Under the pieces are notes generated by a model that searched no databases, was not told the DNA's origin, and worked only from the letters and a program-made list of their open reading frames with translations. From an uncultured Lachnospiraceae bacterium (lineage in GTDB: Bacteria; Bacillota; Clostridia; Lachnospirales; Lachnospiraceae): 43,192 bases of DNA. Position numbers and translations under genes: made by a program. This document shows, piece after piece, positions 32,499 to 41,197 of the stretch (position 1 is the stretch's first letter; each line of letters opens with the position of its first letter). The stretch is taken from positions 1 to 43,192 of the forward strand of contig CANRNK010000007.1 in assembly GCA_947631985.1 (NCBI GenBank). The letters run 5' to 3'.

Positions 32499-34049
32499 CT
32501 AATCGTCCTTTCCGTTATGAGCCATAATACATCTCATAATTCCTTCCTGTGTCAATTCTTCTTTCCCAAGTTCACCTGCAATTTGTCCTTCATTTATCAC
32601 ATATACCCTGTCACAGGTTCCAATAATCTCTGGCAACTCGGACGAAATAACGATAACTGCTTTCCCTGCTTTTGCCAAATCGTTGATAACACAGTATATC
32701 TCATATTTTGCCCCTACGTCTATTCCTCTGGTAGGTTCATCAAGAATCAAAATATCTGGCTGCGTAAGCATCCATTTTGCCAAAACGACCTTTTGCTGAT
32801 TTCCACCAGATAAAGATCCCACTGTCTGCTCAATTGAATTTGATTTAATATTGATTTTATTCTTATATTCTTCAGCTGACAAGATTTCATCATTACTATT
32901 TACAACACCGTTTTTTGAAAAGAAATTTCTAAGTGCTGCCATTGTCATATTTTGTCTGATACTATCAATTAAAACGAGTCCATATGTTTTTCTATCTTCG
33001 GAAACATATGCAAGCTTATTATTTATGGCATCCTGAACCGTGTTAATCTGAACTTCTTTTCCTTTTATTTTTACGGTTCCTGATATTTTTTGCCCGTATG
33101 TTTTTCCAAACAAACTCATTGCAAGTTCTGTTCTTCCTGCACCCATCAAACCCGCGAATCCAACAACTTCACCCGCTTTTACGTTAAATGAAACATTCTT
33201 AATCATTTTTCTGTCTGCATCATCAGGATGGTATACATTCCAGTCTTTCACTTCTAAGAGTGTCTCCCCTACCGGACATTCCTCCCTATGAGGATATCTG
33301 TTTTTTAATTCCCGGCCTACCATACCTTTGATAATGCGGTCTTCCGAAATATCATCGGTTCCTTTTTCAAGCGTTTCAATTGTCTTACCATCTCTGATTA
33401 CTGTAATGGAGTCAGCTACATAACTGATTTCATTTAATTTATGAGAAATAATAATACATGTAATTCCATGGTTTTTCAGGTCAAGCATAATGTTAAGAAG
33501 TTTCTTACTTTCTTCATCATTTAATGCAGCTGTAGGTTCATCAAGTATTAATAATTCAACTTTTTTAGCCATTGCTTTTGCAATTTCTATTAATTGCTGT
33601 TTTCCAACTCCAAGTGTACTAACAGGAACATTTACATTTTCATTTTCCAAACCAACTTTTGCAAGGACTTCTTTGGCATGCTTTCTCGTTTTTGTCCAGT
33701 CAATAACGCCTTTCATGGCCAATTGCTCGTTTCCAAGAAATACATTTTCTGCGATGGATAGATGCGGGCTTAACGCCAACTCCTGATGAATAATTACAAT
33801 TCCTTTGGCTTCACTATCTTTAATTTTGTGAAATTGGCAGGCTTCTCCGTGATATTCAATATCTCCACTATATGCGCCAAAAGGATATACTCCAGATAAA
33901 ACATTCATAAGCGTGGATTTTCCTGCGCCATTTTCTCCGCATAACGCATGGATTTCTCCGCGTTTTACTTCAAAATTAACATCGTCCAAAGCCTTCACGC
34001 CTGAAAATTCTTTCGTTATATGCTTCATTTCCAATATAATATCAGACAT
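32499..34049 (-). CDS. mmsA: Monosaccharide ABC transporter ATP-binding protein (MmsA/GguA type)
   Basis: A 516-residue duplicated CUT2 ATPase. The first cassette has Walker [10 protein letters not shown] (about 35-43), [21 protein letters not shown], a variant signature [17 protein letters not shown], and Walker [13 protein letters not shown]. The second cassette, from about residue 260, has the degenerate [16 protein letters not shown], then the signature [14 protein letters not shown] and [19 protein letters not shown]. These are hallmarks of the family. AAGGAG is eight bases before ATG 34049; the frame extends 14 codons further without a site. It is 100 bases after chvE, with a hairpin in between. 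Confidence 0.95.
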   Translation of the reverse strand: MSDIILEMKHITKEFSGVKALDDVNFEVKRGEIHALCGENGAGKSTLMNVLSGVYPFGAYSGDIEYHGEACQFHKIKDSEAKGIVIIHQELALSPHLSIAENVFLGNEQLAMKGVIDWTKTRKHAKEVLAKVGLENENVNVPVSTLGVGKQQLIEIAKAMAKKVELLILDEPTAALNDEESKKLLNIMLDLKNHGITCIIISHKLNEISYVADSITVIRDGKTIETLEKGTDDISEDRIIKGMVGRELKNRYPHREECPVGETLLEVKDWNVYHPDDADRKMIKNVSFNVKAGEVVGFAGLMGAGRTELAMSLFGKTYGQKISGTVKIKGKEVQINTVQDAINNKLAYVSEDRKTYGLVLIDSIRQNMTMAALRNFFSKNGVVNSNDEILSAEEYKNKINIKSNSIEQTVGSLSGGNQQKVVLAKWMLTQPDILILDEPTRGIDVGAKYEIYCVINDLAKAGKAVIVISSELPEIIGTCDRVYVINEGQIAGELGKEELTQEGIMRCIMAHNGKDD

Positions 34050-34088
34050 TATTCCAGCTCCTTTTCTTATTCTATACTGCAATTTCAT

Positions 34089-34120
34089 CAAAAAGAGCGA
34101 CGGCTTTATGCCGCCGCTCT
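34089..34120 (-). promoter_or_regulatory. Intercistronic hairpin / partial terminator after chvE
   Basis: AGAGCGACGGC (34094-34104) pairs with GCCGCCGCTCT (34110-34120) around a short loop; five T follow on the minus strand (34089-34093). It looks like a terminator between the binding protein gene and the ATPase gene and probably lets most transcripts stop there, so the binding protein is made in excess. Confidence 0.75.
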
Positions 34121-34151
34121 TTGATTACAGCAGTTTCTACGATTATAACGC

Positions 34152-35315
34152 TTACTCAGCTAACTGTTCTTCTGTGTAATATCCACCATCAACAATGATT
34201 TCTTTGTAGTTTGATTTATCTACAGCAACTGGTGTGCAAAGATAAGAAGGAACTACAATTACATTATTGTTGTACTGCTCTGTATCATTGATTTCTGGTT
34301 CGGATCCCTCTAACACAGCCTGTACCATTTTAACACATTTTTCTGCTAAAACACGAGTGTCTTTGTAGATTGACATTGTCTGATGTCCAGAAATAATGTT
34401 TTTGGTTGCCATAAGTTCTGCATCCTGTCCTGTGATTAATGGCCATTCTTCACCAACTGTGTATCCAGCACCTTCAAGTGCTGCTTTACATCCATAGGAA
34501 AAACCATCAAATGCTGAACAAACAATATCAAGCTTTTCGTCAGCATAGTTAGCCGTTAAATAGTTTTCTAAATTTGCCTGAGCTGTATCCTGTGACCATC
34601 TTAAGATACATGTATCCTCAAAAGAAGTTCTTCCAGATTTTGCTACTAAAGTTCCATCATCAAGATATGGCTGAAGAACATCCATGATTCCCTGATAGAA
34701 GAATACTGCATTGTTATCATCAGGTGATCCCATGAAGAATTCGATTGTATAAGATTCTCCAGCAGCTTTTGCTGCATCAAGATCTTTTACATCTTTGATG
34801 TAAGTACCAATTGCTGTTCCAACACCTTTGTTATCAAATGTAGCGTAGTAAGATACAGCGTCTGTATCCATTAAAAGACGATCGTAAGCAATAATAGGAA
34901 TGTTTGCTTCTTTTGCCTGTGCTTCTACATTAATGAGTGTTGATGAATCGATTGCTGCGATAACCAAGCAATTTGCTCCACTTGCAATCATGTTCTCAAT
35001 CTGAGAAACCTGAGCCTGTACATCATCTTCAGCATACTGAAGATCTACTTCGTAACCAAGTGCTTCTAACTGAGATTTCATGTTAGCGCCATCGTTAATC
35101 CATCTTTCAGATGACTGTGTTGGCATTGCTACTCCAACCTTCATTCCTGCTGTAGCAGGTGCTGCTTCTTCAGTAGCTGCCTCTTCTGCAGGTGCTGCTT
35201 CTTCAGTAGCTGCTGCGTCTGTTGTTGCTGCGGTCTCTGTTTTGCTACCACATCCAACTAACATTGTTGCTACCATTGCTACGCAAAGAATAGCACTCAT
35301 AAGTTTTCTTTTCAT
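34152..35315 (-). CDS. chvE: Monosaccharide-binding lipoprotein (ChvE type)
   Basis: Substrate-binding protein of the CUT2 transporter, 387 residues. The lipoprotein signal ends in the lipobox TMLVGC (Cys22), then a linker of Ala, Glu and Thr (about residues 24-55), then the fold opens with GMKVGVAMPTQSSERWINDG, a signature of ChvE-type proteins. Later landmarks are NCLVIAAIDSSTL, IIAYDRLLMDT and VCSAFDGFSYG, with LITGQDAELMA. ChvE-type proteins bind several aldoses, including L-arabinose, D-xylose, galactose and glucose; which one is not decided here. Preceded by a long leader with GTAC-rich operator-like sequences. Confidence 0.93.
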   Translation of the reverse strand: MKRKLMSAILCVAMVATMLVGCGSKTETAATTDAAATEEAAPAEEAATEEAAPATAGMKVGVAMPTQSSERWINDGANMKSQLEALGYEVDLQYAEDDVQAQVSQIENMIASGANCLVIAAIDSSTLINVEAQAKEANIPIIAYDRLLMDTDAVSYYATFDNKGVGTAIGTYIKDVKDLDAAKAAGESYTIEFFMGSPDDNNAVFFYQGIMDVLQPYLDDGTLVAKSGRTSFEDTCILRWSQDTAQANLENYLTANYADEKLDIVCSAFDGFSYGCKAALEGAGYTVGEEWPLITGQDAELMATKNIISGHQTMSIYKDTRVLAEKCVKMVQAVLEGSEPEINDTEQYNNNVIVVPSYLCTPVAVDKSNYKEIIVDGGYYTEEQLAE

Positions 35316-35364
35316 TCTTTTTTTCCTCCCTTGGATTAAATATATAGAAACTTGTATTTACAAT

Positions 35365-35381
35365 CTGTACGTGATGTACAG
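35365..35381. promoter_or_regulatory. GTAC palindromes in the chvE leader
   Basis: CTGTACGTGATGTACAG is a perfect 6+5+6 inverted repeat inside the untranslated leader. TTTTGTACGTTTTA (from 35382) and TTGTATTTACAA (from 35352) lie beside it and another GTAC-containing site (CCGTACACT, about 35487) further upstream. They may be additional operators or RNA structure. Confidence 0.5.
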
Positions 35382-35526
35382 TTTTGTACGTTTTATATGG
35401 ATTGACTATATTATTAGTAATAAACTCATATTTATATAAATTTTACCATGATAATTCTCTTTGAAAGAAAAAACAAATTGTGCAATCCGTACACTATTTT
35501 TTTATTATTTTGTTTGATTTAGTTAT

Positions 35527-35555
35527 AATATACACTACTGTTCATACTTTGTCAA
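35527..35555 (-). promoter_or_regulatory. Promoter of the chvE-mmsA-mmsB operon
   Basis: A perfect TTGACA (35550-35555) and TATATT (35527-35532) are 17 bases apart on the minus strand. Transcription would start near 35520, which leaves about 205 untranslated bases before chvE. This promoter, its operators and the leader fill the 360 bases between chvE and the VOC gene. Confidence 0.85.
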
Positions 35556-35590
35556 TATATTTGTCTTGCTTTGTTCATTCTTTCTTTTAT

Positions 35591-35606
35591 AGTCGTACAT
35601 ACAACT
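35591..35606. promoter_or_regulatory. AraR-type operator upstream of the chvE promoter
   Basis: On the minus strand AGTTGTATGTACGACT matches the Bacillus AraR site ATTTGTACGTACAAAT at most positions and shares the core TTGTATGTAC with the site in the araA promoter. It lies 35 bases upstream of the minus-35. Confidence 0.65.
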
Positions 35607-35623
35607 TCCCACTTGCCTAGAAT

Positions 35624-35671
35624 AAAAAGAAGCCACATTCACTTTTAACGCAAAGTCATGAATGTGGCCTC
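35624..35671 (-). terminator. Terminator of the VOC gene
   Basis: AGCCACATTCA (35631-35641) pairs with TGAATGTGGCCT (35659-35670); a T-rich run (TTCTTTTTA) follows on the minus strand. Confidence 0.88.
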
Positions 35672-35675
35672 TAAG

Positions 35676-36074
35676 TTATTTTATTCTTTCACAGAATTCT
35701 ATTTTTTCCTGATTAGGACCTAAAATTGTAAAAAACTTAACACCCTTTTCCCAGAAAGGAAGTGCTTGAACCTCTTTGTCAAGAGATTTGAATCGAGTCC
35801 CAACAAGTTCAAATACTGCATCTACATCCGTCACGTCTATGCTGATGTGATCAATCGCACCAACTTTTAAGGTGGCGCTTCCTGTCTCGTAAGTTTCTAT
35901 TACTAAGTTTTTATTTTGTAAAAATGCAACCTTCTCTCCGACGGCTTCATTCACCGTTTCCATAATTACTTCAAATCCAATCGCCTGATAAAAAGCAATT
36001 GTATCAGTAATGTTATTTGTAGGAATCCCTATATGCTGTACCCCTGTAACATAAGAATTTATTTTTTGACTCAT
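35676..36074 (-). CDS. VOC-family (glyoxalase/bleomycin-resistance fold) protein
   Basis: A 132-residue protein of the vicinal oxygen chelate superfamily: two beta-alpha-beta-beta-beta modules. The first has VQHIGIPTNNITDTIAFYQAIGF (His about residue 13) and an acidic strand (LVIETYE), the second IDHISIDVTDVDAVFELV and FFTILGPNQEKIEFCE. The HIGI, E and EFCE positions could bind a metal as in glyoxalase I or dioxygenases; the reaction is unknown. GGGAG is five bases before the ATG at 36074; an ATG at 36086 falls in that site. It follows the ROK regulator gene by 33 bases and is likely co-transcribed, so it may act on a sugar- or polyol-derived ketone or lactone. Confidence 0.85.
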   Translation of the reverse strand: MSQKINSYVTGVQHIGIPTNNITDTIAFYQAIGFEVIMETVNEAVGEKVAFLQNKNLVIETYETGSATLKVGAIDHISIDVTDVDAVFELVGTRFKSLDKEVQALPFWEKGVKFFTILGPNQEKIEFCERIK

Positions 36075-36107
36075 ACGATCTCCCATCTGTATCTCATATC
36101 ATTTGAT

Positions 36108-37226
36108 TTATACTTCATCTAAGTAATCTTTTACAAAATAGAGTGCAGCTCCCGATGCTACCACTTCAACATTATGACGACATGGAACCAGATATTTGGA
36201 AGCATCTTCAAAAAAGGAATTTTTACGGTTGACTCTTTCATATAGATCATCCATATAATCTTTAATGTAGATACCAATATAACCTCCCAAAATAATAGTA
36301 CAGCCAAACATCATCCTAATGTCATTTATCAAAACTGCAAGATAATCTAAATAGCGATCCCATAACGCCTTTACCTCTTCATCCCCCTGTTTTAGATGAA
36401 TAAAAAACAGACCAAGGTCGCCGTCAGTTTTATCAGAAAGCTGTTCTGCATTGCAATAGACATCTGCACATCCCTTCTGTCCGCAGTAACAGACTCCACC
36501 ATCAGGGACCAGATTCAGGTGCCCTATCTCTCCGCTATATAATCCGTCTCCAAGGTAGACCTCATTATTAATGAGTACAGAACCTCCGATTGTATTTGAT
36601 ATGTTTACATAGTAAGCATTTTTATGTTCTGTTGACATCCAGATTTCACAAAATCCAGCTGCATTTGAATCGTGAATCAGTTTTGTGGGATATTTTACAT
36701 ATTTAGAAAAGTCTTCTTTACTCATTCCCTCATTGTCAATAATTCTTCCATATACAACGAGACCTTTTTTTTGGTCTATTAATCCTGAAACTGCAATTCC
36801 AACCCCAAGCACTTTCTTAGGATCTACACCACCGCTTTCAATAATCCCATCAACAGCATCGCCAATCAATTGCAGATAGCGGTCACTTCTTTCATATAGT
36901 TGTCTCTTATGCACATATTTAATAACATTTCCATCTAAATCAACAATCGCTGTTTTGATATGGTGATATGTTATCTCTACCCCTACCGCCACCATAACAT
37001 CACTAATATAGGTGTATGCCACTGGATTGCGACCACCACCGCGATTCTGTTCTTTCACTTCATCACTAATCATGCCCTTTTGTACTAAATATTCCAAATT
37101 CTGTGTAACCGTTGGAAGGCTTAAATTTAAATCATAAGCAATTTTCTGCTTGGTTGCTACTTTCTGATCCCTGATATAGAAATAAATCTTTTTTCGATTA
37201 TTATGCTTCACATCAACGATATCCAT
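36108..37226 (-). CDS. ROK-family transcriptional regulator
   Basis: A 372-residue NagC/XylR-type regulator. Residues about 10-70 are a winged helix-turn-helix (KIAYDLNLSLPTVTQNLEYLVQKGMI). The rest is a ROK sugar-kinase-like domain: VAVGVEITYHHIKTAIVDLD, VGIAVSGLIDQKKG, GGSVLINNEVYLGDGLYSGE with the IGHLNLV that binds sugars, and the zinc motif CYCGQKGCADVYC. In the family such proteins repress sugar genes and release DNA on binding a sugar or sugar phosphate. It sits beside the second CUT2 operon, but in the same direction and downstream of its terminator. GGGAG lies twelve bases before the ATG. Confidence 0.92.
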   Translation of the reverse strand: MDIVDVKHNNRKKIYFYIRDQKVATKQKIAYDLNLSLPTVTQNLEYLVQKGMISDEVKEQNRGGGRNPVAYTYISDVMVAVGVEITYHHIKTAIVDLDGNVIKYVHKRQLYERSDRYLQLIGDAVDGIIESGGVDPKKVLGVGIAVSGLIDQKKGLVVYGRIIDNEGMSKEDFSKYVKYPTKLIHDSNAAGFCEIWMSTEHKNAYYVNISNTIGGSVLINNEVYLGDGLYSGEIGHLNLVPDGGVCYCGQKGCADVYCNAEQLSDKTDGDLGLFFIHLKQGDEEVKALWDRYLDYLAVLINDIRMMFGCTIILGGYIGIYIKDYMDDLYERVNRKNSFFEDASKYLVPCRHNVEVVASGAALYFVKDYLDEV

Positions 37227-37372
37227 AGTTATAATTACTCCCTATTGTTATACTTTTTTTATATCCTGAATATTCTGTTAAAACAAACTATATTGGCACT
37301 GATTACAGTCTATCTACTTTTTATGAATTTATCAAGATGATTTTATAAAAACATCTAACTAAATATTTGCAT

Positions 37373-37408
37373 AAACCTTGCCATACAGTTTTCGACTATA
37401 CGGCAAGG
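37373..37408 (-). terminator. Terminator of the second CUT2 operon
   Basis: A 14-bp stem, CCTTGCCATACAGT (37376-37389) with ACTATACGGCAAGG (37395-37408), kept by two G-U pairs in the minus-strand RNA, with a short loop. TTTAT follows, a weak T run. Confidence 0.75.
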
Positions 37409-37446
37409 CTGGTAAAAATATGATATGTGTGATGCTACACTATCAC

Positions 37447-38493
37447 CTATTCTTCATCCGGATCTACATCTATTATCACTTTCATAGTTGTTTCACGGTT
37501 ATTATCAATATATTCATACGCTTGCTGGTATTCCTCAAAGGAAAAATGCTTCGTCATAAGAGGCTTTAAGGATACTTTCTTCTCCTGAACAATTCTGATT
37601 GCTTCAAGATAGTCCTCATGTCGATACATCATTGATGTGTTTAGAACGAGTTCTGAATCATTTAATTTTGCCAAGTCTACTTTTGCAAGTCCCGCATACA
37701 CGGCAACCAGAACAATTTCACTTCCTTTTCGTGCGTTTTGGATTGCCTGATTCATTGTGATATCATTTCCTGCACAATCATAAATCACATCCGCTTTGTC
37801 TTCACCAAAACAATCAACCAGATATTTGGAAAAATCATTTTCTTTTGTATTACAGGTAAAATCTACCCCACATTTTTTTGCCAACTCTAACCTGAAGTCA
37901 GAAACATCTGTCAGCAATACTTTATCAGCACCATATGCTTTTAACGTCTGTGCCAGCAAAATACCAATAGGGCCTGCACCTAATACTGCTACTTTACGTC
38001 CTGATACATCCCCTGCACGTTTACACGCATGAACTGTTACCGCTAAGGGTTCAATCATAGATCCTTCATTATATGTAAAGTCATCCGGTAAAGCGGTTAT
38101 TTTTTTTGCATCAACTGCAAAATATTCACTTGCAGTTCCTAACGCCTGGAAGCCAATCACTTTTAGGCTCTCACAGAGATTATACTTGCCATGAGTACAT
38201 GGATGGCAGTGTCCGCAATAGATTTGTGGTTCAATTGTAACCTTCTGACCAACTTTCAAATTCTCAATATTTTTTCCTGTCTGTACAATCTGACCCGACA
38301 CTTCATGCCCTTGTGTTAAAGGATAAGATACATAGGGATGTTGTCCGTGAAAAACATGAATATCACTTCCACAGATTCCTATTCTTTTTATCTTTACCAA
38401 TACCTGGTCATCGTTAATTTCAGGAACAGGCACTTCACGAAAACTAATTTCGTGTGGGGTTTTCATTACTTCCTGAAGCATTGTTTCCTTCAT
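37447..38493 (-). CDS. Zinc-dependent medium-chain dehydrogenase (polyol/threonine type)
   Basis: A 348-residue MDR alcohol dehydrogenase. The catalytic zinc ligands are Cys41 (RIGICGSDIHVFHG), His63-Glu64 (GHEVSG) and Glu148 region (EPLAVTVHA); the structural zinc cysteines are Cys93, Cys96, Cys99 and Cys107 (CGHCHPC...C). The NAD-binding motif is GAGPIG (172-177) followed by an acidic D in VLLTDVSDFR. This pattern is shared by sorbitol/iditol, arabitol and threonine dehydrogenases; the adjacent CUT2 importer favours a polyol or sugar as substrate. GAGG is six bases before ATG 38493. It is the last gene of the operon, with a hairpin before it and a terminator after. Confidence 0.9.
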   Translation of the reverse strand: MKETMLQEVMKTPHEISFREVPVPEINDDQVLVKIKRIGICGSDIHVFHGQHPYVSYPLTQGHEVSGQIVQTGKNIENLKVGQKVTIEPQIYCGHCHPCTHGKYNLCESLKVIGFQALGTASEYFAVDAKKITALPDDFTYNEGSMIEPLAVTVHACKRAGDVSGRKVAVLGAGPIGILLAQTLKAYGADKVLLTDVSDFRLELAKKCGVDFTCNTKENDFSKYLVDCFGEDKADVIYDCAGNDITMNQAIQNARKGSEIVLVAVYAGLAKVDLAKLNDSELVLNTSMMYRHEDYLEAIRIVQEKKVSLKPLMTKHFSFEEYQQAYEYIDNNRETTMKVIIDVDPDEE

Positions 38494-38544
38494 TATTATC
38501 CTCATTTCATCAAACTAACTATAATTATTTAAGATTACTGCATA

Positions 38545-38610
38545 AAAATCCTTAGAACTGTCACAGGCTGACATGTTTTATACCCAGTCTAATAACAGCC
38601 TAAGGATTTT
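38545..38610 (-). promoter_or_regulatory. Intercistronic inverted repeat between the permease and dehydrogenase genes
   Basis: AAAATCCTTAG (38545-38555) is a perfect complement of CTAAGGATTTT (38600-38610), with 44 bases between. On the minus strand the 3' arm ends in five T, so it can act as a weak terminator or stabilise the upstream message. Confidence 0.55.
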
Positions 38611-38648
38611 GATTGGCAAACCATGAAACGGCCATGTTTATAGGTTGC

Positions 38649-39596
38649 TTAGATTAATTTCCTTTTTTGCTGGATGCAGTCAAATCCAACCGCCAAGATC
38701 AATACAATACCCTTTACTACCAACTGTGTGTAGGAACTTACATTTAGCAGAACCATACCATTTGTCAGAATTCCGATAATCAGAACACCTGCAATTACGT
38801 TGGATATTTTTCCATATCCACCTGCTACAGAAACACCACCAAGTACAACACATGTAATAACATCGAATTCATATCCTTTTCCAGCTGTAGGTTGTGCTGA
38901 ATTTGTTCTGGAAAGCATTACAATTCCCGCAAGTCCTGCAAAAAATCCTGATAAAGAATAGATTAAATATTTAATAAAGCTAACCCTTATTCCTGACAGT
39001 TTGGATGCTTCTTCATTCCCACCAACTGCGTAAAAGTATCTTCCAAAATATGTTTTATTCAAAATAAAGCTGCCTGCGATAAAACAACAAGCCATAATGA
39101 TAACCGGCACGGGGATTGGTCCAACGTATCCTTGCCCAATTACCTTGAATCTTTCATCAAATCCGTACACTGGCGTTCCACCAGAAAGCAGATATGCTGC
39201 TCCTTCAAAAATTGTCTGCGTTGCGAAGGTTGCAATGATTGCCGGAATTCCTATTGTTGAAACCATAAAACCATTTAATAGCCCAATCAAGGTTGCCATA
39301 AGCAAAGAACAGATTATCGCAGCTGTCATACTAAACCCACTGTTTACCATTAAATATGCACAAACAACATTTACAATTGTGATAATAGAGCCTGTAGAAA
39401 GATCAATCCCTGCAATTAGAATTACAAACGTCATCCCGATTGCTGCAATTCCATACATAGAAACCTGTCTTGCAATCGTGAACATATTGTTCATCGTAAG
39501 AAATCTTTCATTCGCAATTGCGAAACCAATAAATAAAATTACAAATACAAACCAAATGGCTTTCTCTTTTAATTGATTAAGAACCTGTGTTTTCAT
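38649..39596 (-). CDS. Sugar ABC transporter permease (RbsC-type)
   Basis: A 315-residue CUT2 permease with about nine hydrophobic segments. Visible are MNNMFTIARQVSMYGIAAIG and TFVILIAGIDLSTGSIITIV, a hallmark of RbsC-type permeases, IGIPAIIATFATQTIFEGAA and GRYFYAVGGNEEASKLSGIR. It overlaps the ATPase gene by 20 bases, so translation is coupled; AAGGAGG lies twelve bases before the ATG. Partners are the ATPase and lipoprotein genes upstream. The substrate (ribose, a polyol or another sugar) is not defined by the permease. Confidence 0.93.
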   Translation of the reverse strand: MKTQVLNQLKEKAIWFVFVILFIGFAIANERFLTMNNMFTIARQVSMYGIAAIGMTFVILIAGIDLSTGSIITIVNVVCAYLMVNSGFSMTAAIICSLLMATLIGLLNGFMVSTIGIPAIIATFATQTIFEGAAYLLSGGTPVYGFDERFKVIGQGYVGPIPVPVIIMACCFIAGSFILNKTYFGRYFYAVGGNEEASKLSGIRVSFIKYLIYSLSGFFAGLAGIVMLSRTNSAQPTAGKGYEFDVITCVVLGGVSVAGGYGKISNVIAGVLIIGILTNGMVLLNVSSYTQLVVKGIVLILAVGFDCIQQKRKLI

Positions 39597-41103
39597 TCTT
39601 AATTTTTACCTCCTTCATGGCAGATGCTAATCTCATAATAGATGTCTGATCAAACTCTTCTCTTCTCAGTTCTCCAGTTATGTTTCCTTCCGCCAGCACT
39701 ATTATTCTATCTGACATTCCCATTAACTCTTCCATTTCAGACGAAATCAAAAGAATCGTTTTGCCATTTTCTACTAAATGATTAATTAACTTGTAAATTT
39801 CATATTTTGCCCCAACATCAATTCCTCTTGTAGGCTCATCAAAAATGATGAGTTCTGAATTAGCTGCAAGCCATTTTCCAAGAATTACTTTTTGTTGATT
39901 ACCACCGCTAAGGTTCTTAACGATTTGATTCAGATTAGGTGTTTTGATTACCAATTCTTCTTTATATTTTTTTGCAATTTCATATTCCTTTTTAGAATCT
40001 ATGACAGAAAGTCTTGATATCCTCTTATAGATTGGCATATTAATATTGTTTTTAACCGAAGTCTGGAGTAGTGCACCATGTCTCTTTCTATCCTCTGGCA
40101 CAAGAGCGATTCCGATATCAATTGCTTCTCTAGGAGTTTTTGGATCGATTTCTTTGTTGTTAAAAATGATTTGTCCTGATTCTTTCTTGGCGGCACCAAA
40201 GATAATCTGTGCCAATTCCGTACGGCCAGCACCAACCAGACCGCCAAGTCCAAGAATCTCTCCTTTGTGTAACTTGAAGCTAATATCTCGGTCTCCATTA
40301 CCACATACTTTATTCAACTCTAAAACGACCTTGTTTTTATCGATACAGCTATTCCGGGGAGGATATGTTTCATTTAGTTCTCGACCAACCATTAATTGAA
40401 TTAGTTCTTCAACATGAGTGTCTTTTGTCGTTAGAGTCTTTATGTATTCACCGTCTCTTAAAACAACAATACGGTCTGATAAGCGGAAGATTTCATCAAG
40501 TCTGTGAGATATGTAAATGATAGAAACTCCTTTTGCACGAAGTAGTTCAACAACTTTGAACATACTTTCAACTTCAGCGGTTGTGAGCGGAGCAGATGGT
40601 TCATCCATAACCAGGACTTGTGCATCCTGCTGTATTGCCTTTGCAATTTCAATCATCTGCTGGTACCCAACCGTTAAATCTTTAACCAGAACTTTTGGGT
40701 CTATATTTATATTCAACTGTTTAAATGCTTTTTCAGCTTCTTTTTCCATTGCTACTTTATCAATTAGAAATCCTTTTTTTATAGGGTGTCCGAGAAACAG
40801 ATTCTCTGCTGCTGAAAGGCCTCCTACATTATTAAATTCCTGATAAATAATTGCAATCCCATTCTCTGATGCCAATTGAGGGGTCATACTGGAAAATTCT
40901 TTTCCATTTATCATGATTTTTCCAGATGTTGGTATCACCGCACCAGAACAGGTTTTAATCAATGTTGATTTTCCGGCACCATTTTCACCAATTAGTGCAA
41001 GAATTTCTCCCTTCTTAATTTCTAGGGAGACATTTTTAAGAGCTACAACTCCTGGATACTCTTTTCTAATATTCTGTAATTGCATCACATATTCATTATT
41101 CAT
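39577..41103 (-). CDS. Sugar ABC transporter ATP-binding protein (RbsA-type)
   Basis: A duplicated CUT2 ATPase of about 508 residues. Cassette one has Walker [33 protein letters not shown] and Walker B VLVMDEPSAPLTTAE, where the signature is the usual degenerate type. Cassette two has [41 protein letters not shown] and [20 protein letters not shown], all hallmarks of RbsA. The start is uncertain: neither ATG 41115 nor 41103 has a good ribosome binding site, and the next ATG (41085) gives MQLQNIRKEYPGV, the usual family opening. It follows the binding protein gene after a strong hairpin. Confidence 0.93.
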   Translation of the reverse strand: MNNEYVMQLQNIRKEYPGVVALKNVSLEIKKGEILALIGENGAGKSTLIKTCSGAVIPTSGKIMINGKEFSSMTPQLASENGIAIIYQEFNNVGGLSAAENLFLGHPIKKGFLIDKVAMEKEAEKAFKQLNINIDPKVLVKDLTVGYQQMIEIAKAIQQDAQVLVMDEPSAPLTTAEVESMFKVVELLRAKGVSIIYISHRLDEIFRLSDRIVVLRDGEYIKTLTTKDTHVEELIQLMVGRELNETYPPRNSCIDKNKVVLELNKVCGNGDRDISFKLHKGEILGLGGLVGAGRTELAQIIFGAAKKESGQIIFNNKEIDPKTPREAIDIGIALVPEDRKRHGALLQTSVKNNINMPIYKRISRLSVIDSKKEYEIAKKYKEELVIKTPNLNQIVKNLSGGNQQKVILGKWLAANSELIIFDEPTRGIDVGAKYEIYKLINHLVENGKTILLISSEMEELMGMSDRIIVLAEGNITGELRREEFDQTSIMRLASAMKEVKIKNENTGS

Positions 41104-41133
41104 ATTTTTTACCATGCTATTCTTATTTTATAA

Positions 41134-41164
41134 AATGCGGAGCTGTTTGTAACAGCTCCACATT
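41134..41164 (-). promoter_or_regulatory. Intercistronic hairpin after the binding protein gene
   Basis: AATGCGGAGCTGTT (41134-41147) pairs with AACAGCTCCACATT (41151-41164) with one mismatch and a three-base loop. A short T run follows on the minus strand. As with the hairpin at 34089, it lies between a binding protein gene and its ATPase gene and would favour excess binding protein. Confidence 0.7.
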
Positions 41165-41197
41165 CGAGAACCAAGAAATACCTACAATAATAAATTT

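Noticed and set aside
39097..39576. A 159-codon plus-strand frame rich in Ile, Pro and Thr
   Set aside because: The complement of a permease gene; the hydrophobic codons on the other strand explain its composition.
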